Assembly: GCF_000721935.1 (NCBI RefSeq)
Contig: NZ_KL585386.1
Coordinates: forward strand, 6,661 to 12,495
Source: Streptomyces sp. NRRL WC-3549
GTDB lineage: Bacteria > Actinomycetota > Actinomycetes > Streptomycetales > Streptomycetaceae
DNA: 5,835 nt
Direction: 5' to 3'
Shown here in pieces: positions 1 to 5,835 of the stretch (positions are counted from its first letter, which is position 1; each line of letters opens with the position of its first letter). Under the pieces are notes generated by a model. That model ran no database searches, had not been told where the DNA came from, and saw nothing but the letters and a program-made list of their open reading frames with translations. Position numbers and translations under genes: made by a program.

Positions 1-864
<864 letters not shown>

Positions 865-892
865 GACCGGCCGCCGGGACGGCGCCCCGGTC
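865..892 (+). terminator. GC-rich hairpin directly after thiG, probable terminator of the thi operon
   Basis: GACCGG (865-870) pairs with CCGGTC (887-892). Inside, CGCC (872-875) pairs with GGCG (881-884) around a 5-base loop, leaving a small bulge. The stem starts on the base after the thiG stop codon. There is no T-tract, which is common for streptomycete terminators but means the call rests on stem strength and position. It separates thiG from the kinase gene, which has its own promoter signal about 90 bases further on. Confidence 0.55.
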
Positions 893-978
893 ACCGCGTC
901 TACGTGTCCCTGTCACGGCTTCGCCGCAGAACGGCTCCGGGGCGACCCGGGGCCGTCCGGGGTGTCGGCGGCTGCTCG

Positions 979-990
979 TAGACTCACTGC
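979..990 (+). promoter_or_regulatory. -10 element TAGACT and leader-free start of the kinase gene
   Basis: TAGACT at 979-984 fits the streptomycete housekeeping -10 pattern (TAGNNT) well. It ends 6 bases before the GTG at 991, exactly where transcription would begin if the mRNA had no leader. No purine-rich ribosome binding site lies in the 20 bases before the GTG, which agrees with leaderless translation. I see no convincing -35 hexamer at 16-19 bases upstream (the stretch at 954-962 is CG-only apart from one T). Leaderless starts are known to be common in actinobacteria. Confidence 0.55.
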
Positions 991-2910
991 GTGGACACGA
1001 CCCTCCAGGACCCCCTCGTCGGGCAGCTGCTCGACGGCCGCTACCGGATCGACGCGCGCATCGCCGTCGGTGGCATGGCCACGGTCTACCGGGCCACGGA
1101 CATGCGGCTCGACCGGGTGCTCGCCCTCAAGGTGATGCATCCGACGCTGGCGACCGACGCCGCGTTCGTCGAGCGCTTCATCCGCGAGGCCAAGTCCGTC
1201 GCCCGCCTCGCTCACCCCAACGTGGTGGGCGTCTTCGACCAGGGCGCCGAGGGCGCGTACGTGTACCTGGCGATGGAGTACGTCGCCGGGTGCACCCTGC
1301 GCGACGTGCTGCGCGAGCGCGGCGCGCTCCAGCCCCGGGCCGCCCTGGACATCCTGGAGCCCGTCCTGGCCGCCCTCGGCGCCGCCCACCGGGCGGGTTT
1401 CGTGCACCGCGACATGAAGCCGGAGAACGTCCTGATCGGCGACGACGGCCGGGTGAAGGTCGCCGACTTCGGTCTCGTACGGGCCGTGGGCACCGTGACG
1501 GACACCACGAGTTCGCTGCTGGGCACGGTCTCGTACCTCGCCCCGGAGCAGATCGAGCACGGCTCGGCCGACACCCGCAGCGACGTGTACGCCTGCGGTG
1601 TCGTGCTGTACGAGATGCTGACGGGCGCCAAGCCGCACACCGGCGACACCGCCGCCCAGGTCATCTACCAGCACCTGAACGAGGACGTCCCGGCCCCGTC
1701 CGGGGCCGTACCGGGGATGGCGGCCGGGCTGGACGCGCTGGTGGCCGAGGCCACCGCCCGGGACGCCGAGGCCCGGCCCACGGACGCGGTGGCGCTGCTC
1801 GCCCGGGCGCGCGAGGTGCGGGCGGCGCTCACCGAGGAGCAGCTGGACGCGGTGCCCCCGCAGGCCCTCGCCGACGCGCACGACGCGGCCGAGGACCGTA
1901 CGAGCGTGATCCCCCGGGTGATCCCGGCGGATCAGGGCACCGCGCACCACACCAGCAGGCTGGAGACGCCCCCGGACGGGCCGCCTCCCGCCCCGCGCCG
2001 GATCGGGCGGTTCGCCGTCGGCCCCCGCCGGGGGATAGTCGCGGCGCTCGCGGCCCTCCTGCTGGTGCTGGGGGTCGGCGCGGGCGTCTGGTACGTCGAC
2101 TCCGGGCAGTTCACCCAGGTCCCCTCCCTGCTGGGCCAGACCCAGAAGGCGGCCCAGGACCGGCTCGACGACGCCGGGCTCGGTCTCAAGGGCGTCGAGC
2201 GCGCCTACAGCGACACGGTCGAGCGCGGGACGGTGATCAGCAGCGACCCCGCCTCGGGTGAGCGCATCCGGGGCAACGGCTCGGTGAAGCTGGTCGTCTC
2301 GCGCGGTCCCGAGGTGGTGAAGGTGCCCGACGTCGAAGGGCTCGCGCTGGCCGACGCCCGCCGCGAGCTGAAGAAGGCGGGCTTCGAGCAGGGCATGGTG
2401 ACCCGGGAGTTCAGCGAGGAGATCGGCCGGGGCGAGGTCGTCCGTACGGATCCCGCGATCGGCACCGAGCGGCACGCCGGCTCGGCGGTCGCCCTCGTGG
2501 TCAGCAAGGGCGGTCCGGTCGACGTACCGGACGTCACGGGGCTCGACGTCGGGGACGCGACGGCGGAGCTGAAGGAGGCCGGGCTGAAGGCGGAGGTCCT
2601 GCCCGACCGGGTCGAGGCCCCCCAGCCGGCGGGCGAGATCGCGAAGCAGGCACCGGGCGGCGGTGCCGAGGCCGCGAAGGGTGACACCGTCGAGCTCACG
2701 GTCTCCAAGGGACCGCGCATGATCGAGGTCCCCGACGTGACCGGCAAGGACGTGGACGAGGCCAGGGAGGTCCTGGAGGAGGCGGGTTTCGAGGTCAAGG
2801 TCGACCGCCCGTTCCTCTCCTTCAGCGACACGGTCGCGAGCCAGTCGGTCAAGGGCGGCGAGAAGGCCGCCGAGGGTTCCAGGATCACCGTCAGGACCAA
2901 GGGTTTCTAG
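991..2910 (+). CDS. PASTA-domain serine/threonine protein kinase (PknB/PkaF type)
   Basis: This is a 639-residue single-pass membrane kinase. The kinase domain spans about 18-280. It has the glycine loop AVGGMATVY (25-33), catalytic K47, helix-C E66, HRDMKPEN (139-146, catalytic D141), DFG (159-161), an activation loop rich in Thr (T168, T170, T172, T173), and APEQ (184-187). A Pro/Arg-rich juxtamembrane linker (about 310-347) follows, then one hydrophobic helix (about 348-369). Four extracellular PASTA repeats come last, at roughly 373-440, 441-509, 510-575 and 577-639, each with a VPxxxG entry and most ending VSKG or VSRG. PASTA domains bind muropeptides or lipid II, so the likely role is sensing cell-wall state and phosphorylating cytoplasmic targets; the targets cannot be read from sequence. 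The neighbours are thiG and nfo, not the division-locus genes (pbpA, rodA, phosphatase), so this is probably a paralogue of the main PknB; I recall the S. coelicolor relative as PkaF. The gene starts at GTG 991 and overlaps nfo by one base. Confidence 0.95.
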   Translation: MDTTLQDPLVGQLLDGRYRIDARIAVGGMATVYRATDMRLDRVLALKVMHPTLATDAAFVERFIREAKSVARLAHPNVVGVFDQGAEGAYVYLAMEYVAGCTLRDVLRERGALQPRAALDILEPVLAALGAAHRAGFVHRDMKPENVLIGDDGRVKVADFGLVRAVGTVTDTTSSLLGTVSYLAPEQIEHGSADTRSDVYACGVVLYEMLTGAKPHTGDTAAQVIYQHLNEDVPAPSGAVPGMAAGLDALVAEATARDAEARPTDAVALLARAREVRAALTEEQLDAVPPQALADAHDAAEDRTSVIPRVIPADQGTAHHTSRLETPPDGPPPAPRRIGRFAVGPRRGIVAALAALLLVLGVGAGVWYVDSGQFTQVPSLLGQTQKAAQDRLDDAGLGLKGVERAYSDTVERGTVISSDPASGERIRGNGSVKLVVSRGPEVVKVPDVEGLALADARRELKKAGFEQGMVTREFSEEIGRGEVVRTDPAIGTERHAGSAVALVVSKGGPVDVPDVTGLDVGDATAELKEAGLKAEVLPDRVEAPQPAGEIAKQAPGGGAEAAKGDTVELTVSKGPRMIEVPDVTGKDVDEAREVLEEAGFEVKVDRPFLSFSDTVASQSVKGGEKAAEGSRITVRTKGF

Positions 2911-3791
2911 TGCAGGTCGCACCCCACACACGCAATCCCGTCGGCGGCCATGTGCCGGTGGCCGGCGGGCTCGCCAGGATCGGTCTCGGTTACGCGCGGG
3001 AGCTGGCGGCGGAAGCCGTCCAGGTCTTCGTCGCCAACCCGCGCGGCTGGGCCACGCCGCCCGGCAGTCCGGCCCAGGACGAGCTGTTCCGCGACGCGTG
3101 CCGGCAGCAGTCGATACCCGCGTACGTGCACGCCCCGTACCTGATCAACTTCGGCTCGCACACCGAGGCGACCGTGGAGAACTCCGTCCGGTCGCTGCGC
3201 CACTCGCTGCGCCGGGCCAGGGAGATCGGCGCCCTCGGGGTGGTGGTGCACACCGGCTCGGCCACCGGGGGCCGCCCGCGCGAGGTGGCACTGGCCCAGG
3301 TGCGAGAGCACCTGCTGCCGTTGCTCGACGAGCTGACCCATGACGACGACCCTTTCCTGCTGCTGGAGTCGACGGCGGGGCAGGGGTCCTCGCTCTGCTC
3401 GCGGACCTGGGACTTCGGCCCGTACTTCGAGGCCCTGGACTCCCACCCCAGGCTCGGCGTCTGCCTGGACACCTGCCACATCTACGCGGCGGGCCACGAC
3501 CTGACCGGCCCGTCGGGGATGCGGCAGACCCTGGACCTGCTGGTGGACACCGTCGGCGAGGGCCGGCTCAAGCTGATCCACGCCAACGACTCCAAGGACG
3601 TGGTGGGCGCGCACAAGGACCGCCACGAGAACATCGGCTCCGGCCACATCGGGGCCGCGCCGTTCCAGGAGCTCTTCTCGCACCCCGCGACCGACGGGGT
3701 ACCGCTGGTGATCGAGACACCCGGCGGCAAGGAGGGCCACGCGGCGGACGTGGCCCGGCTGAAGGAGCTCCGCGACTCCCCGGCCCGGTAG
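2910..3791 (+). CDS. nfo: Deoxyribonuclease IV (endonuclease IV, AP endonuclease)
   Basis: The protein has 293 residues; endonuclease IV is usually about 280-300. It is a tri-zinc TIM-barrel enzyme that cuts DNA 5' of abasic sites and removes 3'-blocking groups in base-excision repair. All nine metal ligands of the family can be placed: H74 (YVHAPYLIN), H114 (VVVHTGS), E153 (LLESTAGQG), D187 and H190 (CLDTCHIYAAG), H224 (LIHANDSK), D237 and H239 (KDRHENIGSGH) and E269 (VIETPGG). The signature blocks LDTCH, HANDSK and HENIG are intact, so the enzyme should be active. The start is GTG at 2910, whose first G is the last base of the kinase stop (TAGTG); AAGGG (2899-2903) sits 6 bases upstream. 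This one-base overlap implies co-transcription and probably coupled translation with the kinase. The family name is near certain from the ligands; the exact start is slightly less so. Confidence 0.96.
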   Translation: MQVAPHTRNPVGGHVPVAGGLARIGLGYARELAAEAVQVFVANPRGWATPPGSPAQDELFRDACRQQSIPAYVHAPYLINFGSHTEATVENSVRSLRHSLRRAREIGALGVVVHTGSATGGRPREVALAQVREHLLPLLDELTHDDDPFLLLESTAGQGSSLCSRTWDFGPYFEALDSHPRLGVCLDTCHIYAAGHDLTGPSGMRQTLDLLVDTVGEGRLKLIHANDSKDVVGAHKDRHENIGSGHIGAAPFQELFSHPATDGVPLVIETPGGKEGHAADVARLKELRDSPAR

Positions 3792-3809
3792 CGCACGAAC
3801 CGCCCGGGA

Positions 3810-3826
3810 ATACCCTGAGGGGGTAT
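3810..3826. promoter_or_regulatory. CsoR-type operator (ATACCC-N5-GGGTAT)
   Basis: ATACCC (3810-3815) and GGGTAT (3821-3826) form a perfect 6-bp inverted repeat with a 5-base spacer, TGAGG. The GGGGG run next to TAT reproduces the G-tract of known CsoR sites. It closely resembles, from memory, the Bacillus subtilis copZA operator and the sites mapped for Streptomyces CsoR. CsoR is a copper(I)-responsive repressor that leaves DNA on binding Cu(I). The related persulfide sensor CstR recognises a similar sequence, so the inducer could instead be sulfane sulfur. The site sits 50 bases upstream of the DUF4396 gene and covers the likely spacer of its promoter, a position suited to repression. Confidence 0.75.
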
Positions 3827-3831
3827 ACGGT
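3826..3831 (+). promoter_or_regulatory. Candidate -10 box (TACGGT) of the DUF4396 gene
   Basis: TACGGT matches the loose TANNNT pattern and begins on the last base of the CsoR-type operator. Transcription would start near 3837-3839, leaving a leader of about 39 bases with GGGGG (3866-3870) as a weak ribosome binding site 6 bases before the ATG. No good -35 hexamer is visible at the right distance (about 3803-3808 is all C/G), which is not rare in streptomycetes. TATACG, two bases earlier (3824-3829), is an alternative. Confidence 0.35.
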
Positions 3832-3876
3832 TCCCACACGCGTCAGCAACCGCGAACCGTCCTCCGGGGGCTCCTC

Positions 3877-4374
3877 ATGCAGCACGGCACGCACCACACA
3901 CAGCACACGCACCACGACGGGAACGCCGCGCACGGCGGCGGTACCACCTGGGCCATGGCCGCGCAGGCCACGCTGCACTGCCTCACCGGCTGTGCGGTCG
4001 GCGAGGTCCTCGGCATGGTGGTCGGCACCGCGCTCGGCTGGGGCAACGCGCCGACGATGGTGCTGGCGATCGTCCTGGCGTTCTTCTTCGGCTACGCGTT
4101 GACCCTGCGGGGAGTCGTCGGCGCCGGCGTGGGCCTGCGCACCGCCGTCCGGGTCGCCCTGGCCGCCGACACGGTGTCCATCGCCGTGATGGAACTGATC
4201 GACAACGGAGTGATCGCCCTGTGGCCCGGCGCCATGGACGCCCACCTGTCGGACCTGACGTTCTGGGTCACCCTGGCCGTCGCGCTGGCGGCCGCCTTCG
4301 TCGTCACCACGCCGGTCAACAAGTGGATGATCGGCCGCGGCAAGGGACACGCCGTGGTGCACGGCCACCACTGA
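3877..4374 (+). CDS. DUF4396-family membrane protein with histidine-rich ends, probably copper-responsive
   Basis: The protein has 165 residues and no characterised function that I know of. The N-terminus (1-20) holds seven histidines (H3, H6, H7, H10, H12, H13, H19) and the C-terminus ends HAVVHGHH. Between them are about four hydrophobic segments: roughly 27-53, 60-77, 90-114 and 126-146. The first contains HCLTGCAVGE (34-43), with H34, C35, C39 and E43 placed like intramembrane metal or thiol ligands. The third contains D98, M105, E106 and D109 (in MELIDN), again charged residues within a helix. I assign DUF4396 from memory of the W..A..AT.HC..GC..GE pattern. The upstream CsoR-type operator and the histidine tails suggest copper handling (transport, efflux helper or membrane chaperone); this is inference. 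The gene is alone on its strand, with nfo 85 bases before it and a convergent gene after it. The ATG at 3877 has a weak GGGGG ribosome site. Confidence 0.8.
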   Translation: MQHGTHHTQHTHHDGNAAHGGGTTWAMAAQATLHCLTGCAVGEVLGMVVGTALGWGNAPTMVLAIVLAFFFGYALTLRGVVGAGVGLRTAVRVALAADTVSIAVMELIDNGVIALWPGAMDAHLSDLTFWVTLAVALAAAFVVTTPVNKWMIGRGKGHAVVHGHH

Positions 4375-4388
4375 CCGCGACCGGACGG

Positions 4389-4402
4389 GAGCTTCAGAGC
4401 TC
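4389..4402. terminator. Small hairpin between convergent genes, possible bidirectional terminator
   Basis: GAGCT (4389-4393) and AGCTC (4398-4402) are perfect inverted arms around the loop TCAG. The element starts 15 bases after the DUF4396 stop and covers the stop codon and last codons of the minus-strand gene. The symmetric position between convergent genes is what a shared terminator would need. The stem is only 5 bp and there is no T-tract, so it may be chance. Confidence 0.25.
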
Positions 4403-5026
4403 GGGGCCGTCCCCGGGCTCCTCCTGGTAGGAGTAGCGCTGCTCGCTCCACGGGTCGCCGATGTTGTGGTACCCGCGCTCCTCCCAGAAGCCGCGGCGGT
4501 CGGCGGTCATGTACTCGACGCCGCGGACCCATTTCGGGCCCTTCCACGCGTACAGGTGGGGCACGACCAGGCGCAGCGGGAACCCGTGTTCCGCGGTGAG
4601 CAGTTCGCCGTCCTTGTGGGTGGCGAAGAGGGCCCGGCCGGAAAGGAAATCGGCGAGCCGCATATTCGAGCTGAAACCGTATTCGGCCCACACCATGACG
4701 TGGGTGGCCTCGGGTGCGGGCGGCGCCAGTTCCGCGATCTCACGGGTGGCCACCCCGCCCCATTCCGATCCCAGCATGCTGAATTTCGTCACGCAGTGGA
4801 GATCGGCGACGACGGAAGAGAACGGCAGCTCGGAGAATTCACGGTGGTTCCAGCAGTGCTTGTCGCCGTCGGCCGTCGACCCGAAGACCCGGAACTCCCA
4901 GCGGTCCGGCTTGAACTTCGGCACCGGTCCGTAATGGGTGACCGGCCAGCCGCGCTGCAGCCGCTGGCCCGGCGGAAGCCCGGACTCCTCTGCTGTGCCG
5001 CGTTCCCGGCTTTCCGGCTGACCCAT
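4394..5026 (-). CDS. Sulfite-oxidase-like molybdopterin-dependent oxidoreductase
   Basis: The protein has 210 residues and consists of a molybdopterin domain of the sulfite oxidase/MsrP superfamily and little else. DLHCVTKFSML (75-85) contains C78, the expected cysteine ligand of molybdenum. HGFPLRLVVPHLYAWKGPKW (147-166) is the conserved cofactor-binding stretch. WEFRVFG (43-49) and MTADRRGFWEERGYHN (173-188) are further family blocks. There is no Tat or Sec signal, no haem domain and no dimerisation domain, so it is probably cytoplasmic; substrate and electron partner are unknown. Reduction of oxidised sulfur compounds or oxidation of sulfite are both possible. It converges on the DUF4396 gene 19 bases away and diverges from bfr. 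ATG 5026 fits the family start I recall, but its purine tract GGAGGT lies directly against the ATG, so a different start or leaderless translation is possible. Confidence 0.88.
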   Translation of the reverse strand: MGQPESRERGTAEESGLPPGQRLQRGWPVTHYGPVPKFKPDRWEFRVFGSTADGDKHCWNHREFSELPFSSVVADLHCVTKFSMLGSEWGGVATREIAELAPPAPEATHVMVWAEYGFSSNMRLADFLSGRALFATHKDGELLTAEHGFPLRLVVPHLYAWKGPKWVRGVEYMTADRRGFWEERGYHNIGDPWSEQRYSYQEEPGDGPEL

Positions 5027-5179
5027 ACCTCCATGGTGACAGACAGGTGGGGGTGGTCATGACCAGGGGAGAGCCGATTCGGACAACTCATACTAAGCGT
5101 GCACTTACTGGACGGCCGGGAAGCACGGTGCGAGGATGCGCGCAAACATGCCCGGTCCACCGTGGAAGGAGCCTTGACG
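5027..5179. other. Divergent intergenic region between the molybdoenzyme gene and bfr
   Basis: These 153 bases must hold promoters for two divergent genes. Three things are visible: the purine tract GGAGGT (minus strand, 5027-5032) touching the molybdoenzyme ATG, the 12-bp palindrome at 5054-5065, and an AT-richer patch around 5077-5110. In that patch CGGACA (5080-5085) and CTTACT (5104-5109), 18 bases apart, make a weak housekeeping promoter candidate for bfr; CATACT (5089-5094) is an alternative -10. I see no match to the DmdR/IdeR iron box (TTAGGTTAGGCTAACCTAA), so iron control of bfr is not evident here. Confidence 0.5.
5054..5065. promoter_or_regulatory. Perfect 12-bp palindrome TGGTCATGACCA, possible operator
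   Basis: TGGTCATGACCA is a perfect inverted repeat with no spacer. Its near edge is 27 bases before the molybdoenzyme ATG, and its other edge is 114 bases before the bfr ATG. That places it where a dimeric repressor could cover the minus-strand promoter. I do not recognise the regulator. The arms are interrupted after six bases on each side (G facing G), so it does not extend further. Confidence 0.4.
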
Positions 5180-5659
5180 ATGCAGGGCGACCCCGAGGTC
5201 CTTGAGTTCCTGAACGAACAGCTGACCGCCGAATTGACTGCCATCAATCAGTACTTCCTGCACGCCAAGATGCAGGACCACCGCGGCTGGACGAAGCTCG
5301 CCAAACACACCCGGGCCGAGTCGTTCGACGAGATGAAGCACGCGGAGATCCTGACCGACCGGATCCTGCTGCTGGACGGCCTGCCCAACTACCAGCGGCT
5401 GTTCCACGTGCGGGTGGGACAGACGGTCACGGAGATGTTCGAGGCGGACCGGCAGGTCGAGGTCGAGGCGATCGACCGGCTGCGGCGCGGCGTCGAGCTG
5501 ATGCGCGCCAAGAGCGACATCACGTCCGCCAACATCTTCGAGCGGATCCTGGAGGACGAGGAGCACCACATCGACTACCTCGACACCCAGCTGGAGCTGA
5601 TCGAGAAGCTCGGGGAGCCGCTCTACCTCGCCCAGGTCATCGAGCAGGTCGAGCTCTGA
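5180..5659 (+). CDS. bfr: Bacterioferritin
   Basis: The protein has 159 residues, the standard bacterioferritin length. It forms a 24-subunit cytoplasmic shell that oxidises Fe(II) and stores iron as a ferric mineral, with haem b at subunit interfaces. All ligands fall at the same numbers as in the E. coli protein: ferroxidase E18, E51, H54, E94, E127 and H130, and haem-binding M52 (within DEMKHAE, 50-56). EDEEHHIDYLDTQ (125-137) is the helix-D block. ATG 5180 is chosen because GGAAGGAG (5164-5171) lies 8 bases upstream and the family starts MQGDPEVLEFLN; the open frame back to 5099 is untranslated leader. The stop is 18 bases from that of the convergent bfd, whose product is the known partner for iron release in other bacteria. 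Iron storage also limits Fenton damage, which fits the nearby repair gene only loosely. Confidence 0.97.
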   Translation: MQGDPEVLEFLNEQLTAELTAINQYFLHAKMQDHRGWTKLAKHTRAESFDEMKHAEILTDRILLLDGLPNYQRLFHVRVGQTVTEMFEADRQVEVEAIDRLRRGVELMRAKSDITSANIFERILEDEEHHIDYLDTQLELIEKLGEPLYLAQVIEQVEL

Positions 5660-5677
5660 TCCACGGCCCGGAGGACC

Positions 5678-5835
5678 TCAGGCGGCGTCCGGGAGCCGCG
5701 TGACCGCGGTCGCCGGGAACTCCGTGACCGCGGTCGCGGCGGACTCGGCACGGGGGGCGGGGTGCTCACGGCGCGGGCACTCACCCCGGCCCAGCAGCGC
5801 CTGGATCCGGCGGACGCAGCCGCCGCAGTCGGTAC
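5678..5835 (-). CDS. bfd: Bacterioferritin-associated ferredoxin, C-terminal part (5' end outside window)
   Basis: Fifty-one codons are visible on the minus strand, ending in TGA at 5680-5678; the frame is open to the window edge. The fragment begins TDCGGCVRRIQALLGRGE. The CxxC with following basic helix is the second half of the Bfd [2Fe-2S] ligand set (the family has CxC then CxxC); the first two cysteines are off the window. Bfd docks on bacterioferritin near the haem and passes electrons that reduce and release stored iron, and bfr lies next door, which secures the call. About 45 residues follow the last CxxC cysteine, roughly twice the tail of the E. coli protein. This tail is Ala/Pro/Thr-rich and contains an eight-residue repeat (ATAVTEFP, then ATAVTRLP). 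It is probably disordered and without a known role. Confidence 0.85.
   Translation of the reverse strand, partial: TDCGGCVRRIQALLGRGECPRREHPAPRAESAATAVTEFPATAVTRLPDAA
5690..5737. repeat. 24-bp tandem repeat, two copies, inside the bfd tail
   Basis: 5690-5713 and 5714-5737 are adjacent 24-base units matching at 21 of 24 positions. They share CGGGA at the start and GTGACCGCGGTCGC at the end. Each copy contains the perfect 10-bp palindrome GACCGCGGTC (5702-5711 and 5726-5735). The unit is a whole number of codons, so the duplication adds eight residues to the ferredoxin tail without breaking the frame. Confidence 0.8.

Noticed and set aside
916..926. Small hairpin CGGC-TTC-GCCG upstream of the kinase gene
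   Set aside because: A 4-bp stem of G/C in a high-GC intergenic region is expected by chance and has no T-tract.
2107..2907. Internal repetition in the 3' part of the kinase gene
   Set aside because: It is explained by the four diverged PASTA domains at the protein level; it is not a DNA repeat or mobile element.
913..2931. 672-codon open frame on the minus strand across the kinase gene
   Set aside because: It is the antisense shadow of a GC-rich gene. The product is low-complexity Arg/Gly/Asp/Val without recognisable domains, while the plus strand encodes an intact kinase.
4466..5062. Plus-strand frame opposite the molybdoenzyme gene
   Set aside because: The minus strand has the conserved molybdopterin motifs; the plus product shows none and lacks a ribosome site.
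5066..5110. Possible iron-box (DmdR/IdeR) upstream of bfr, from the TACTAA and TTACT patches
   Set aside because: The inverted arms do not match the 19-bp consensus; similarity is limited to a few AT-rich bases.
5099..5179. Upstream GTG start for bacterioferritin at 5099
   Set aside because: It would add 27 unrelated residues. The ATG at 5180 has a strong ribosome site and gives E. coli numbering for all ligands.

Overview
The window looks like chromosomal DNA from a high-GC actinomycete, most likely Streptomyces or a close relative. GC content is very high, third codon positions are almost all G or C, GTG starts are used, and each protein reads like its streptomycete counterpart. Most of it is conserved housekeeping sequence: I see no integrase, transposase, tRNA, rRNA, CRISPR array or phage gene.

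Layout, left to right. (1) Positions 1-864 hold the end of a thiamine-thiazole operon: the last 21 codons of thiS (sulfur carrier, ending in Gly-Gly) and a complete thiG (thiazole synthase), closed by a GC-rich hairpin. (2) Positions 979-3791 hold a two-gene unit. A PASTA-domain Ser/Thr kinase appears to start from a leaderless promoter. It shares one base (TAGTG) with nfo, encoding endonuclease IV. (3) Positions 3792-4374 carry a sharp copper-type CsoR operator (ATACCC-N5-GGGTAT) in front of a small membrane protein of the uncharacterised DUF4396 family, with histidine-rich ends. (4) Positions 4394-5026, minus strand, encode a cytoplasmic sulfite-oxidase-like molybdopterin protein. It converges on the DUF4396 gene and diverges from bfr. 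(5) Positions 5180-5659 encode bacterioferritin with all ferroxidase and haem ligands. (6) Positions 5678-5835, minus strand and cut by the window edge, encode the C-terminal part of bacterioferritin-associated ferredoxin (bfd), converging on bfr.

The functional themes are thiamine synthesis on the left and metal, redox and damage handling on the right: AP-site repair, a probable copper-responsive membrane protein, a molybdoenzyme, iron storage, and the ferredoxin that in other bacteria releases stored iron. The least explained item is the CsoR-type operator plus DUF4396 gene. A perfect 12-bp palindrome in the divergent intergenic region and a 24-bp tandem repeat inside the bfd tail are smaller unexplained signals. 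No family searches could be run, so all family names rest on motif recognition.
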